Shown here piece after piece: positions 33,388 through 41,355 of a DNA stretch of 64,000 nt (position 1 is its first letter; every line of letters begins with the position of its first letter). The stretch comes from Oceanibacterium hippocampi (GTDB taxonomy: Bacteria; Pseudomonadota; Alphaproteobacteria; Sneathiellales; Sneathiellaceae). A program made the position numbers and the translations under genes. The notes beneath the pieces were generated by a model. That model saw only the letters and a list, made by a program, of their open reading frames with translations. It had not been told where the DNA came from and searched no databases. Location: the NCBI RefSeq assembly GCF_900172325.1, contig NZ_FWFR01000001.1, forward strand, positions 186,001-250,000. Direction: 5' to 3'.

Positions 33388-34374
33388 TCATTCGGCAGGG
33401 GCGAACAGGAGGTCGTTCGCGGCGGCGATCTTGTACAGCTCGGCTGTCAGGTCCGGATCACGCTTGCCCGCGATGGCCCAGTAGCCCTCGGATTGCGCCT
33501 TGATCTCGCGAGCGGCGACATCGGGGGCAAAATCGATGCGCTTCATGCCCAGTTCGACCAGCTTCTTTTCCTCTTCCGCTTCCCAGACATCGAACCGCTG
33601 GCGCACATCCAGTTCGAGCTGCTTGCCCTGCTCGGCGAGGATCGCCTGTTCATCGGCGGACAACGCGTTCCAGGTATCGAGGTTGATCAGGATCGGGTGC
33701 GTCGTATTGCCGATCGCCGGCCGGGTGAAACCCTTCGCGACCTCGTACCACTTGAAGGCCACGGCACCCAGCACCGGCCAGTTGGCGCCGTCGACCACGC
33801 CCCGTTCCAGTGACGTGTAGATCTCGCCGCCGGGCAACACGACCGGCGAACCGCCCAGCGCCTTGATGGTCGAATGGATCGGCGGTGTCCCGCGGATCTT
33901 CATGCCGTCGAAGTCACCCGCCGGCGACAGGCCTTCGCGCATGAGAAAATGGATGCCGCCGCTTGCCGGAAGGGATAGCAGCTTGAGGCCAAGCGTCTGA
34001 TAATGCTTGTCGACGAACTCGAAAACGCCGGCGCTGCGCCGCCGAGCCGGATCGTTGACCATGGCATCGACGGCGATGTTCATCGTCGTCGCGCCGGCAT
34101 GGTAGGCCGTGTGCGTGAACAGCATGTCGAAAACACCGGCCTGAACGGGTTCGAGCTGCTCGAACGGCGGAACCGTTTCCGGACCGGCCACGCGGAAGGT
34201 TATCTTGCCGTTGGAGGCTTTCGTGACCAGGTCGACATAGGCTTCGGCCATGCCTTCGGTGCCACGGTAGTTCGAGTTCCAGCTTGTGAGGAAGCTGAGC
34301 TCGGTTGCCTGCGCCGGCGCCCCCGCGAGCATCGCCACGCCCACCGCCGCCAGAATTGTGTTCACATATTTCAT
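33388..34374 (-). CDS. dctP: TRAP transporter substrate-binding protein (DctP), system 2
   Basis: A 328-residue periplasmic binding protein with a Sec signal (MKYVNTILAAVGVAMLAGAP, cleavage after AQA). The mature part begins TELSFLTSWNSNYRGTE and contains the DctP hallmark region GMKIRGTPPIHSTIKALGG, with the Arg (in KIRG) that normally contacts the ligand carboxylate, and ERGVVDGANWPV. The start is ATG 34374 after GGAGGAAA; the longer frame to 34557 is unsupported. Its cluster position, just downstream of the Rieske oxygenase, suggests an aromatic carboxylate ligand; the known p-coumarate TRAP protein TarP is a precedent for that type. Confidence 0.9.
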   Translation of the reverse strand: MKYVNTILAAVGVAMLAGAPAQATELSFLTSWNSNYRGTEGMAEAYVDLVTKASNGKITFRVAGPETVPPFEQLEPVQAGVFDMLFTHTAYHAGATTMNIAVDAMVNDPARRRSAGVFEFVDKHYQTLGLKLLSLPASGGIHFLMREGLSPAGDFDGMKIRGTPPIHSTIKALGGSPVVLPGGEIYTSLERGVVDGANWPVLGAVAFKWYEVAKGFTRPAIGNTTHPILINLDTWNALSADEQAILAEQGKQLELDVRQRFDVWEAEEEKKLVELGMKRIDFAPDVAAREIKAQSEGYWAIAGKRDPDLTAELYKIAAANDLLFAPAE

Positions 34375-34684
34375 CTCGTTTCCTCCGATGCGGTCCTGTG
34401 CTTCAGGAACATTTTCTGGGTGCGTCGGCCAGCCGCCATGGCGGCTTGCGCGATGCTCCATCGTCATGCCTTGTCGTCGCCCTCGTTTACGTCCGTCACA
34501 GCGGGCGTTTATATCGTTGCCGCGGAAGAGATCAGCGGACTCCCCGCGCCGGAACACTGAATATTCGTCTGACCGAAAATCGAAGTATTATTTCCAGGGT
34601 CGAAATCTAGTGAACAATCTTCGATAAGACGACAGAAACAACTACACGCCAACGTTGCCTCTCTATTTCAGAGGCCGACTTCCA
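34375..34684. other. Gap between the Rieske oxygenase genes and TRAP system 2
   Basis: A 310-bp stretch between genes of the same (minus) strand. The part at 34560-34660 is AT-rich and contains an inverted repeat TCGAA-N15-TTCGA around 34602-34626, so an internal promoter for the TRAP genes is likely here. A hairpin (34657-34675) sits just past the oxygenase alpha stop. No gene is seen. Confidence 0.5.
34657..34675 (-). terminator. Weak hairpin after the oxygenase alpha gene
   Basis: A GCCTCT / AGAGGC stem with a 7-base loop, 10 bases past the stop on the minus strand. No T run follows, so it may be a stabilising or partial-termination element that lowers TRAP expression relative to the oxygenase. 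Confidence 0.35.
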
Positions 34685-35923
34685 TCAATAGCCCATTTCC
34701 TTGCGGTAGAACTTGTAGAAGCCCCGTATCATTACTTCCGTCACCATGTGGTCCTGCGGTTCCGTTTCCTTGCCACCCATTTCGAGGACTGCCGCCGCAT
34801 TGCCGGCCGTCGACGCGCCGAACTGGCATTGGGCAAGCACTTCGCTGTCGTCCACGGAGACGAAGCCGGAAGGCCCCATGAGGTTGGCATGTCGCAGTCT
34901 CAGCCGGCGGAGTTCGGGGGTGTCGTCGGCATAGCCGAAGAAGTGCCAGGAAATTTCCGTCTGCCCCGGCCCTTTCGGAATGATGTGCCGCATGGCGAGG
35001 GTGTTGGCCTGTTGCTGCAGCACGACGCTCGGGAACAGCGTTATGCCGGCCACCTCCCTGTCTGCGAATTCCGGCGCCGGCGTCACGCTGTCCTTGTCGT
35101 TCATCTCGAGGCTGTCGGCGAAGCGCGCCATTTCCTTGGTTGCGCCGGTCGTCTTCTTGCCTTCGTTGCGCGACACCATCACCCCGTGCCGGCCGTCCCC
35201 GTCACACGATGAATGGGATTTCGAATCCGCCCGCCAGAGGCCGAAGGTGATGAAGAACGCGTGCAGCAGGGTGGCGTGGTACGGGTCCTTCAGATTCTCG
35301 AAGTACATCTTCCAATTGCAGGGAATGATCTGCCGGCTGTAACCGAGGAGCTCCAGTTCGCGCCCGGGGAAAAGACGGTCGACATAGTGGAGCGCGTCTG
35401 GCCCGCAATAGCTTTCGAAGTCAGGAACATCCGGATCGTAGCTCGCCCAGATCACACCGCCGCGCTCGTGAACCTTCAGCTTGCGGAGGCCATGCCGGGA
35501 ATTGTCGAAGTCACGCGGCATACCCCCCTTGCCGAGCGCCCCGCGTTTCAGCGGCACGCCGGTCAGGTTGCCCTTCAGGTCGTAGCTCCACTGGTGATAA
35601 GGGCAGATCAGGTCCTTCGCGGTACCGCGATCCTGCCAGCAGACCAGCGCCCCCTTGTGCGCGCACCGGTTCTCCAGGACGTTCGCGACGCCGTCCTTGT
35701 CCCGCGTCACGACGACCTGGCGGGTGCCGACCCAGCTGCGCTTGAAGTCCCCCGGGTTCGGGATTTCGCAGGACAGCCCGACGAAGCACCAGGACGCCCC
35801 CCAGAACAGACGCTCCATCTCGCGGTCGAAAACGTCCTGGTCGGTGTAGACCCAGTACGGGATCCGGGTGAAACCTTCCGCCGGCCAGCGGCGCTCGGCG
35901 GATTTGTCTACAAGCGAACTCAT
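34685..35923 (-). CDS. Rieske aromatic-ring-hydroxylating dioxygenase, alpha subunit (salicylate 5-hydroxylase/anthranilate-dioxygenase-like)
   Basis: A 412-residue catalytic subunit. The Rieske motifs are C87-x-H89 (NRCAHKGALV) and C107-x2-H110 (ICPYHQWSYDLKG). The mononuclear iron site is in EN-x2-DPYHATLLH: H216 and H221, with bridging D213. The third ligand is probably D358 or D359 (VSVDDSEV). The stretches GVPLKRGALGKGGMP and NWKMYFENLKDPYHATLLH resemble NagG (salicylate 5-hydroxylase) and AndAc (anthranilate dioxygenase) more than naphthalene-type enzymes. The substrate is thus likely an ortho-substituted benzoate. The ring substituent cannot be told from sequence. The gene is 47 bp after its beta subunit. 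Confidence 0.88.
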   Translation of the reverse strand: MSSLVDKSAERRWPAEGFTRIPYWVYTDQDVFDREMERLFWGASWCFVGLSCEIPNPGDFKRSWVGTRQVVVTRDKDGVANVLENRCAHKGALVCWQDRGTAKDLICPYHQWSYDLKGNLTGVPLKRGALGKGGMPRDFDNSRHGLRKLKVHERGGVIWASYDPDVPDFESYCGPDALHYVDRLFPGRELELLGYSRQIIPCNWKMYFENLKDPYHATLLHAFFITFGLWRADSKSHSSCDGDGRHGVMVSRNEGKKTTGATKEMARFADSLEMNDKDSVTPAPEFADREVAGITLFPSVVLQQQANTLAMRHIIPKGPGQTEISWHFFGYADDTPELRRLRLRHANLMGPSGFVSVDDSEVLAQCQFGASTAGNAAAVLEMGGKETEPQDHMVTEVMIRGFYKFYRKEMGY

Positions 35924-35970
35924 GGCTTATCGCCTCCTGCTCTCGGTCGCATGCGGGCGCGACGACGGCA

Positions 35971-36495
35971 TCACAACGGCCAGACCAGCGTGTTGATGAC
36001 GCGGTAATTGTCGTAAACCGCGCAATGCTCCCGGAACCGAAAGCCGCTGTCGTCCCGGACGACCCTGTCGATGTAGCGGCCCACGCTGAAGACCACCGGG
36101 TCACGGTTCGACAGCGCCTCGGTGACCAGGTAGTTGGCCTGCACGAGGATCGTTCCATCGGCTTCCGTTCCGCGAAGTCGCACGCCGCTGACAAAATGGC
36201 GCTGCGAGCGGGGTTCGAAGACGGCGGTCTCCCGGATCGCCTGGACCCGGTCTTTCAGCATCGCCATCCCGTCGCAGTACATCGTGGCGAGCGGCAGAGA
36301 CAGATCCCAGTTTTCCCGGGAGATCGCCTTGTAGACAGCGTCGTCGGTGAAGAATTCGAGCCACGTCTCCAGCTCGTTCTCATCGATCGCGAGCGTGTAT
36401 TCCTCATAGAAATCCCGGAGATCCCGGCGCAAATCCCGCAACTCCCGGCTCTCGGACTGCCGCCCGCGATAGACCCTCGTCACGTTCTCCTTCAT
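35971..36495 (-). CDS. Aromatic-ring-hydroxylating dioxygenase, beta subunit
   Basis: A 174-residue small subunit of the SnoaL/NTF2-like fold, required for alpha3beta3 assembly and some specificity. Recognisable parts are LRDFYEEYTLAIDENELETW near the start, LFTDDAVY-like EFFTDDAVY, the RDRVQAIR-like LKDRVQAIRETAVFEP, and the C-terminal FREHCAVYDNYRVINTLVWP. The start is ATG 36495, with GGGGGG 8 bases upstream; a GTG at 36510 is an alternative. It is followed by the alpha gene; this beta-before-alpha order is the reverse of the usual arrangement. Confidence 0.88.
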   Translation of the reverse strand: MKENVTRVYRGRQSESRELRDLRRDLRDFYEEYTLAIDENELETWLEFFTDDAVYKAISRENWDLSLPLATMYCDGMAMLKDRVQAIRETAVFEPRSQRHFVSGVRLRGTEADGTILVQANYLVTEALSNRDPVVFSVGRYIDRVVRDDSGFRFREHCAVYDNYRVINTLVWPL

Positions 36496-36516
36496 GACCC
36501 GTCCCCCCACCGTCGG

Positions 36517-37620
36517 TCAGCGCGCCGCCGCCAGTTCGGCCCGGTTGGTCTGGGCGCCGTACTGGGAACCGAGATTGACGATCGGTGCCTTCAGGGTCTC
36601 CTGCCAGATGAGGGAGTCGGCCGCGATATGCATCGGGTGGTCCTGGACGGTCAGGGCGTAGAAACCCTGGTCCCGGGATGCGTGGTTATGCACTGCCCAG
36701 CCTGGCGCGGACAGCATCAGATCACCCGCCTCCCAGACGAACTTGCGACCTGCGACGGTGCTGCGACCGTTGCCCGCGAAGTAGTAGTTGATCGCGGCAG
36801 AGGCATGGCGATGCGGCTGGTCCACGGTGTTCGGCGGATATTTCGCGATGGTGGCGAAGAAACTGTGCGTCGTGCCATTGCGGCCGAGTGTCGCCGGGTT
36901 GTAGAGCAGGTAGAGCCGCCGGCCGGTATAATCCTTGCCGAGTTCCGCGACCCGGCTCAGCCGGCTTTCGACCTCCTGCCACGGAAACAGCAGCGGCGGG
37001 TTCGGAACGACGTCGGGGTCAATCAGAAACTCGTAACCCCGCAGCCGCGCGCCATCGCTGCCGATCGGGATGTCGTCGGCGGAATCGCGGGCCCGCTTGC
37101 CGGCCGCATCGTTCCCCGGCGCTGCCGCATCCGGAATCTGGACGCTCGGCTCGTCTTCCACATAGTGGACTTCCAGCAGTTCCAGCAGCGGCGCGTTGGA
37201 ATAGGAAAAGAAGACCTGCAGGTCCGGGCCGTCGTTGCGATAGCGATAGGTTGCCAGGCCCGGCGTGGTCCAGAGATCGTACCGGCCGAAGGCGATGTCG
37301 CGATCGCCGATCCGTGCCTTGCCGCTACCGGCAATACACATGGTGACCTGCGAGGAGTTGTGACGGATTGGCGCCGTTTCCTCGCCGGGCTTGAGGACGT
37401 TGATCGTCACGTCGATTCCCGGCGCCAGCCCCTGCCCGACCCGCGCCATGGGGTGAACGACCTTCGAGGCGCGCCGCCCATGGGCCGGCCGGTCGATATC
37501 GGCCAGGCGCTCGATCTCGCGGTCGATCTCGGCCCTGGGGACGACGAGCGCAGGCCATTCCTCGTTTTCGCGACGTTCGCCATTGCTGACATCGACGAAA
37601 TTTGCCTTCAATTCAGTCAT
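36517..37620 (-). CDS. Two-cupin ring-cleavage dioxygenase candidate (gentisate 1,2-dioxygenase-like)
   Basis: A 367-residue protein with two cupin domains, like gentisate and salicylate dioxygenases. The N-terminal cupin (about residues 70-150) has only one His in the first motif (IRHNSSQVTMCIAG, H87). The C-terminal cupin has the full set: H270 and H272 (PHRHASAAINYYFAG) and H311/H313 (WAVHNHAS). In characterised gentisate dioxygenases the catalytic iron is bound in the N-terminal cupin, so here the site seems moved to the C-terminal one. This suggests a diverged function, perhaps a hydroxylated amino-aromatic. The start is ATG 37620 after AGGAG. It lies between the cyclodeaminase-like gene and the oxygenase beta gene. 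Confidence 0.75.
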   Translation of the reverse strand: MTELKANFVDVSNGERRENEEWPALVVPRAEIDREIERLADIDRPAHGRRASKVVHPMARVGQGLAPGIDVTINVLKPGEETAPIRHNSSQVTMCIAGSGKARIGDRDIAFGRYDLWTTPGLATYRYRNDGPDLQVFFSYSNAPLLELLEVHYVEDEPSVQIPDAAAPGNDAAGKRARDSADDIPIGSDGARLRGYEFLIDPDVVPNPPLLFPWQEVESRLSRVAELGKDYTGRRLYLLYNPATLGRNGTTHSFFATIAKYPPNTVDQPHRHASAAINYYFAGNGRSTVAGRKFVWEAGDLMLSAPGWAVHNHASRDQGFYALTVQDHPMHIAADSLIWQETLKAPIVNLGSQYGAQTNRAELAAAR

Positions 37621-37643
37621 CGGAATTGCTCCTGTCCTGCGGG

Positions 37644-38663
37644 CTACTGCGCCGCCTGCGTACCGGTCGCCCGCCGCCACTGCGGGGCAACCCGGACCGG
37701 CGATGGAATCTTCAGGCCGAGCCGCTGCTTGACGGCCCGCTCATACGCGGCCTTGGCGATGCAGAGATCCGAGATGCCCATGCCCATCGCCTTGAAGATC
37801 GAGAGATCGGCCGTGGCCGGCCGCGTCAGCCCCTCGACAATCGCCGCGCTCAACGTGCGCACCTTCTGCCAGTCGCCGGGCCCCTTTTCGAAGCGATCGA
37901 TGAATTCGCTGGATGCCAGTTTGGCATTCGGCAGGTTGTCGACGATCACCAGATCGGCGCGATCGAAGACGTCCTGCGTGAATTCGGCCTTTTGCGGAAG
38001 AATGGCGCCGACGGCATTCAGATGGGTGCCGCGGGCCAGCATGTCCGCGGTCAGGAACGGGTCGCTCGACCGGGTGATCGTGGTGACGATCGGCTGATCG
38101 GCGACGCAGGCCTCGACCGAGCCTGCTTCCTCGATCGCGAAGGGGAATGCCTCACGCGCCCTGGCAACGAAGGCCTGGCGCTTCTCCGCCGTCGGCGAGA
38201 ACACCTTCAGGCATTTCAGCGGACGGACCGCGTTCACCGCGGCGACCTGCGTTATCGCCTGCGCCCCGGTCCCGATCAGCGCCATGGTATCGGCATCTTC
38301 GGCGGCCATTCTCCTCGTCGCGACACCGCTTATTCCCGAGGTGCGGAGCTGGCCGAGCACGGCGGCCTCCATCGCCGCCAGCAACCGACCGTTGTCGGCG
38401 TCGAACAGGTTGAAGACCGCTGTCGCGCCCCGCTTCGTGTTCGCCCAGGTCTTGAAGCCGACGTAACCGTCCTTCGGGAACATCGAACCCAGCGCATGCA
38501 TCGAGCTGCCGTCGCCCCAGACGCCAAGCGCCTTGGGCACGTTGTAGGCACGCTCCCTGGCCTCGAGCGCCAGCCCTGTTTCCAACGCTTCGATCGCGTC
38601 GTCGAGGTCCACGAGTTCAGCGATCTCGGCCTCGTTCAGCCAGATGAGGTTGTCGTTCGACAC
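37644..38663 (-). CDS. Ornithine cyclodeaminase/mu-crystallin-family protein with altered catalytic site
   Basis: A 339-residue NAD(P)-dependent protein. The substrate domain has K71 (GFKTWANT) and R107 (QLRTSGISG), which bind the amino-acid carboxylate. The Rossmann motif is LIGTGAQA (129-136). In true ornithine cyclodeaminase a catalytic Asp follows NAVGA; here the sequence is NAVGAILPQK, with I221 in its place. It is therefore unlikely to deaminate ornithine. The family also includes imine reductases, alanine dehydrogenase and NAD-oxidising steps in opine-like metabolism. Its place between the FAH hydrolase and the cupin suggests handling of an imine, enamine or amino intermediate from the ring-cleavage product. 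Confidence 0.82.
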   Translation of the reverse strand: MSNDNLIWLNEAEIAELVDLDDAIEALETGLALEARERAYNVPKALGVWGDGSSMHALGSMFPKDGYVGFKTWANTKRGATAVFNLFDADNGRLLAAMEAAVLGQLRTSGISGVATRRMAAEDADTMALIGTGAQAITQVAAVNAVRPLKCLKVFSPTAEKRQAFVARAREAFPFAIEEAGSVEACVADQPIVTTITRSSDPFLTADMLARGTHLNAVGAILPQKAEFTQDVFDRADLVIVDNLPNAKLASSEFIDRFEKGPGDWQKVRTLSAAIVEGLTRPATADLSIFKAMGMGISDLCIAKAAYERAVKQRLGLKIPSPVRVAPQWRRATGTQAAQ

Positions 38664-38715
38664 GCGCTCTGCTCCTGTCCTGTTTGTCTTCTTTCCGGGA
38701 CCGTCGGTGACCGGA

Positions 38716-39537
38716 TTATTCTGCGATGATGGGATTGCTGAGGGTTCCGACGCCCTCGATCTGGACTTCGAAAACGTCGCCCGGCTTCATGAATACCGGC
38801 GGTTTCCGCGTGAAGCCGACGCCCGATGGCGTCCCGGTCACGATGACATCGCCGGGCAGGAGTTCCGCCCATGTCGAGACGTAGGCAATGAGTTGCGGGA
38901 TCGAGAAGATCATGTCGGCCGTCGTTTCACGCTGCATGACCTCGCCGTTCAAACGGCTTTCGAGCATCAGGGCGTGTGGATCGGCGATCTCGTCGGCGGT
39001 CGTCAACCACGGGCCGAAGGCGCCGCTGGCAGAAAAGTTCTTTCCGGCCGTCGCCTGGGTTCCATGCTTCTGGAAGTCGCGTACGGAATTCTCCGCGAAA
39101 CAGGCATAGCCCGCGACGTGGTCCATCGCCCGTGCTTCAGTAATATTGCGTCCGGCCCGGCCGACGATCACGGCCAGTTCACCCTCGAAGTCGAATTCGG
39201 GACTGGCATTCGGTGCGACAACCGGAACGCCGTGGCCGACCTGCGAGCCGTTGAACCGGCAGAATATCGAGGGACGCGACGGCAACGCCATGCCGGCCTC
39301 TTCCGCATGCTTGCGGTAGTTGAGGCCGATACAGAGTATCTTGTCCGCAGTCGGGATTGGCGGCAGGAATTCGATCTCGTCCAGCGGCATGGCCGCGCCG
39401 CTCGGCTGCGTCGGAATGCCATGGCCGAGGGCGGTCCTGAGGTCGGGAATGTCGGCTGTCTCGAGCGGGATCGCCGTTTGATCCTCGATCCGGGCGAACC
39501 CGGTTCGGCCGTTGCCGCGATAACTGGCCAGTCGCAT
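38716..39537 (-). CDS. Fumarylacetoacetate hydrolase (FAH)-family hydrolase
   Basis: A 273-residue hydrolase. H77 lies in CIGLNYRKHAEEAG, and the metal site has E118 and E120 in PEFDFEGELAVIVG with an Asp in RAMDHVAGY. GDVIVTGTPSGVGFTRKPP at the C-terminus is the usual FAH signature. Family members include maleylpyruvate and fumarylpyruvate hydrolases, which act right after gentisate cleavage; that fits the neighbouring cupin. The start is ATG 39537 with AGGAGGAAGG upstream; the frame to 39612 is not supported. It is the first gene of the long minus-strand run and is divergent from the LysR gene. Confidence 0.88.
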   Translation of the reverse strand: MRLASYRGNGRTGFARIEDQTAIPLETADIPDLRTALGHGIPTQPSGAAMPLDEIEFLPPIPTADKILCIGLNYRKHAEEAGMALPSRPSIFCRFNGSQVGHGVPVVAPNASPEFDFEGELAVIVGRAGRNITEARAMDHVAGYACFAENSVRDFQKHGTQATAGKNFSASGAFGPWLTTADEIADPHALMLESRLNGEVMQRETTADMIFSIPQLIAYVSTWAELLPGDVIVTGTPSGVGFTRKPPVFMKPGDVFEVQIEGVGTLSNPIIAE

Positions 39538-39620
39538 GGCCTTCCTCCTGTTGCCGCCTTGAGTACAGCGTTTTCGACTGTTGTTTCGTCGTTGTTGACC
39601 GAGCCTAGCCAACCGCTACA

Positions 39621-39642
39621 ATTTCGGAAATAGCTAAGTTAG
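39621..39642. promoter_or_regulatory. Candidate LysR operator in the divergent promoter
   Basis: Two inverted repeats, ATTTCGGAAAT (39621-39631) and CTAAGTTAG (39634-39642), lie in an AT-rich stretch between the FAH operon (start 39537) and the LysR gene (start 39670). The first matches the T-N11-A type of LysR site. It probably binds the product of the adjacent gene. Confidence 0.5.
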
Positions 39643-39669
39643 AAATTTAATTTTCTCGTTTTGGAAAAA

Positions 39670-40590
39670 ATGAACCTGTTCGAAGCGATGCGGATTTTCA
39701 GCGCTGTCGTCGAGGCGGGCAGCCTTTCGGAGGCTGGCCGGCGCCTGAACATTTCGACGTCGACCATCAGCAAGACACTGACGGCGCTGGAGGAGCGGGT
39801 GAAGGTGACGCTGATAAGCCGGACCACCCGCCAGCTTTCCGTCACCGAGATCGGCCAGAGCTTCTATCGCCGTTGTTCGCAGATCCTCGAGGACGTCGAA
39901 TCCGCCGAATCCGCGCTATCCGAATGGACCGCGGCGCCGCGGGGATCGCTGCGCGTCACCGCCCCGACCGTGCTGTCGCTGTGGCACATATCGTCCCGCC
40001 TCGCCCGCTTCGCGGAACTCTATCCGCATATCCGCCTCGACATCGTGCTGAGCAACGAGAACTTCGACCTGATCCATGAAGGGATCGACGTCGGCATCCG
40101 GATCGCGGCCGAACCGGATCCGGCATTGACCGCCATCATGCTGACAGAGACGAGGCGAGCATTCTGTGCGTCGCCCGACTATCTCGCGAGGAAGGGTATT
40201 CCGACCACGCCTCAGGAGCTGCAGAGCCACAACTGCCTGATAGCCACCGGCCAGACTCAGAACCGATGGCCCTACAGGGAGCATGGCCGGACCCGGCACG
40301 TGCTGGTTCAGGGCAATTTCGTCGCCAACAATCCGGACGTCATTCGAAACGCGGCGATCCGCGGCCTGGGGGTCGCCATGCTGCCAACCTGGCTGATCAA
40401 CGGCGACTTGCGCAGCGGCACGCTGCAACCGGTTCTTGCGGGGTACGAACCGTCGCCGAACGGCCTTTATATCGTGACCCCCACACGCCGCTTCCTGCCC
40501 ATGAAAACGCGCTGCTTCATCGAGTTCATGCAGGCAGAATTCGACGGACTGCCGCCATGGGAACGGCCGGACGAACAACCCGGTTCCTGA
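39670..40590 (+). CDS. LysR-family transcriptional regulator
   Basis: A 306-residue regulator. The wHTH is in the first 60 residues (MNLFEAMRIFSAVVEAGSLS through TISKTLTALEERVKVTLISR). The effector domain follows from about residue 90 (RGSLRVTAPTVLSLWHIS). ATG 39670 is chosen over the TTG at 39661, because the ATG gives the standard family N-terminus. It is divergent from the catabolic run and is likely its activator or repressor, responding to the aromatic acid or a ring-cleavage product. A hairpin covers its stop (40589-40606). Confidence 0.92.
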   Translation: MNLFEAMRIFSAVVEAGSLSEAGRRLNISTSTISKTLTALEERVKVTLISRTTRQLSVTEIGQSFYRRCSQILEDVESAESALSEWTAAPRGSLRVTAPTVLSLWHISSRLARFAELYPHIRLDIVLSNENFDLIHEGIDVGIRIAAEPDPALTAIMLTETRRAFCASPDYLARKGIPTTPQELQSHNCLIATGQTQNRWPYREHGRTRHVLVQGNFVANNPDVIRNAAIRGLGVAMLPTWLINGDLRSGTLQPVLAGYEPSPNGLYIVTPTRRFLPMKTRCFIEFMQAEFDGLPPWERPDEQPGS

Positions 40591-40606
40591 CGCCGAACGC
40601 GGCGTC
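40589..40606. terminator. Hairpin at the end of the LysR gene
   Basis: GACGCCG / CGGCGTC, loop AACG, begins in the stop codon. A second small stem, GTCGT / ACGAC, follows. The neighbouring gene is convergent; no T run is seen, so it is a weak terminator candidate. Confidence 0.4.
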
Positions 40607-40660
40607 GTCAGCGACGACGGCTCTCGGAAGACGGGCTCCCGAAAGCCGCCGCCGGCGTCC

Positions 40661-41353
40661 TCAATACTCGTCGTGCAGCTTCAGCCAACTCATCGTACCG
40701 CCGGTCTCGTTGCGGCCCTTGGGCACGAGGTCGAGCCAGTTGAACGCCCCCATCAGCAACTCGTTGCCCCGATGATAGGTCGAGTAGCAGTGGAAGATCG
40801 CGCCGTCCTCGTCCTTCGCGAAAATGCTCGTCCCGAACATGTCCTCGCTGTTCCGGATCACCGTGCCGTAGTTGTAGATGGCCCGGCCGGCGGCGATGTC
40901 CTCCCTGTTGAACGACACGCCGAAATCGTAGTTGAAGTCGCTGTCGCCCGCCGAGACCCAAGGGAAGGTCCAACCCATGCGCCTCCTAACCGCCTCGATC
41001 CGCTCGATCGGCGCCCGCGCGACGGCGGCGAAGGCGAGATCGGCTTGCTCGAAATGCCGGCGCGCGGCGTCGACATGGTCGGCGATGAACGAGCATCCTT
41101 CGCAGATATGCTCCGAGCCCGGCGACAGCATGAAATGATAGACGGCGAGCTGGCTGTGGTTGCCAAACAGGTCACCCAGCGTGCGTACGCCGTCCGGGCC
41201 CTTGAAGACATAGGACTTCTCGACCCTGACCCAGGGCAGTTGACGGCGCTCGGCGCGCAATTCATCGAGGGCGTGGGTCATCGCCCGCTCCCTGGCAAGA
41301 AGCGTCTTGCGGGCGATGAGCCATTCTTCCCGGGAAACGACGGGATGGGGCAT
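40661..41353 (-). CDS. DUF899-family thioredoxin-fold protein
   Basis: A 230-residue DUF899 protein with a thioredoxin-like fold. The family hallmarks are LPWVRVEKSYVFKGPDG, the Cys pair CEGC in HICEGCSFIADHVD (residues about 83-86), GWTFPWVSAGDSDFNYDFGV and STYHRG. No enzymatic role is established for the family, but the CxxC suggests thiol chemistry. It starts 2 bp after the small membrane protein gene. Nearby genes on the opposite strand encode a winged-helix regulator and a beta-propeller protein. Confidence 0.88.
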   Translation of the reverse strand: MPHPVVSREEWLIARKTLLARERAMTHALDELRAERRQLPWVRVEKSYVFKGPDGVRTLGDLFGNHSQLAVYHFMLSPGSEHICEGCSFIADHVDAARRHFEQADLAFAAVARAPIERIEAVRRRMGWTFPWVSAGDSDFNYDFGVSFNREDIAAGRAIYNYGTVIRNSEDMFGTSIFAKDEDGAIFHCYSTYHRGNELLMGAFNWLDLVPKGRNETGGTMSWLKLHDEY

Positions 41354-41355
41354 GA

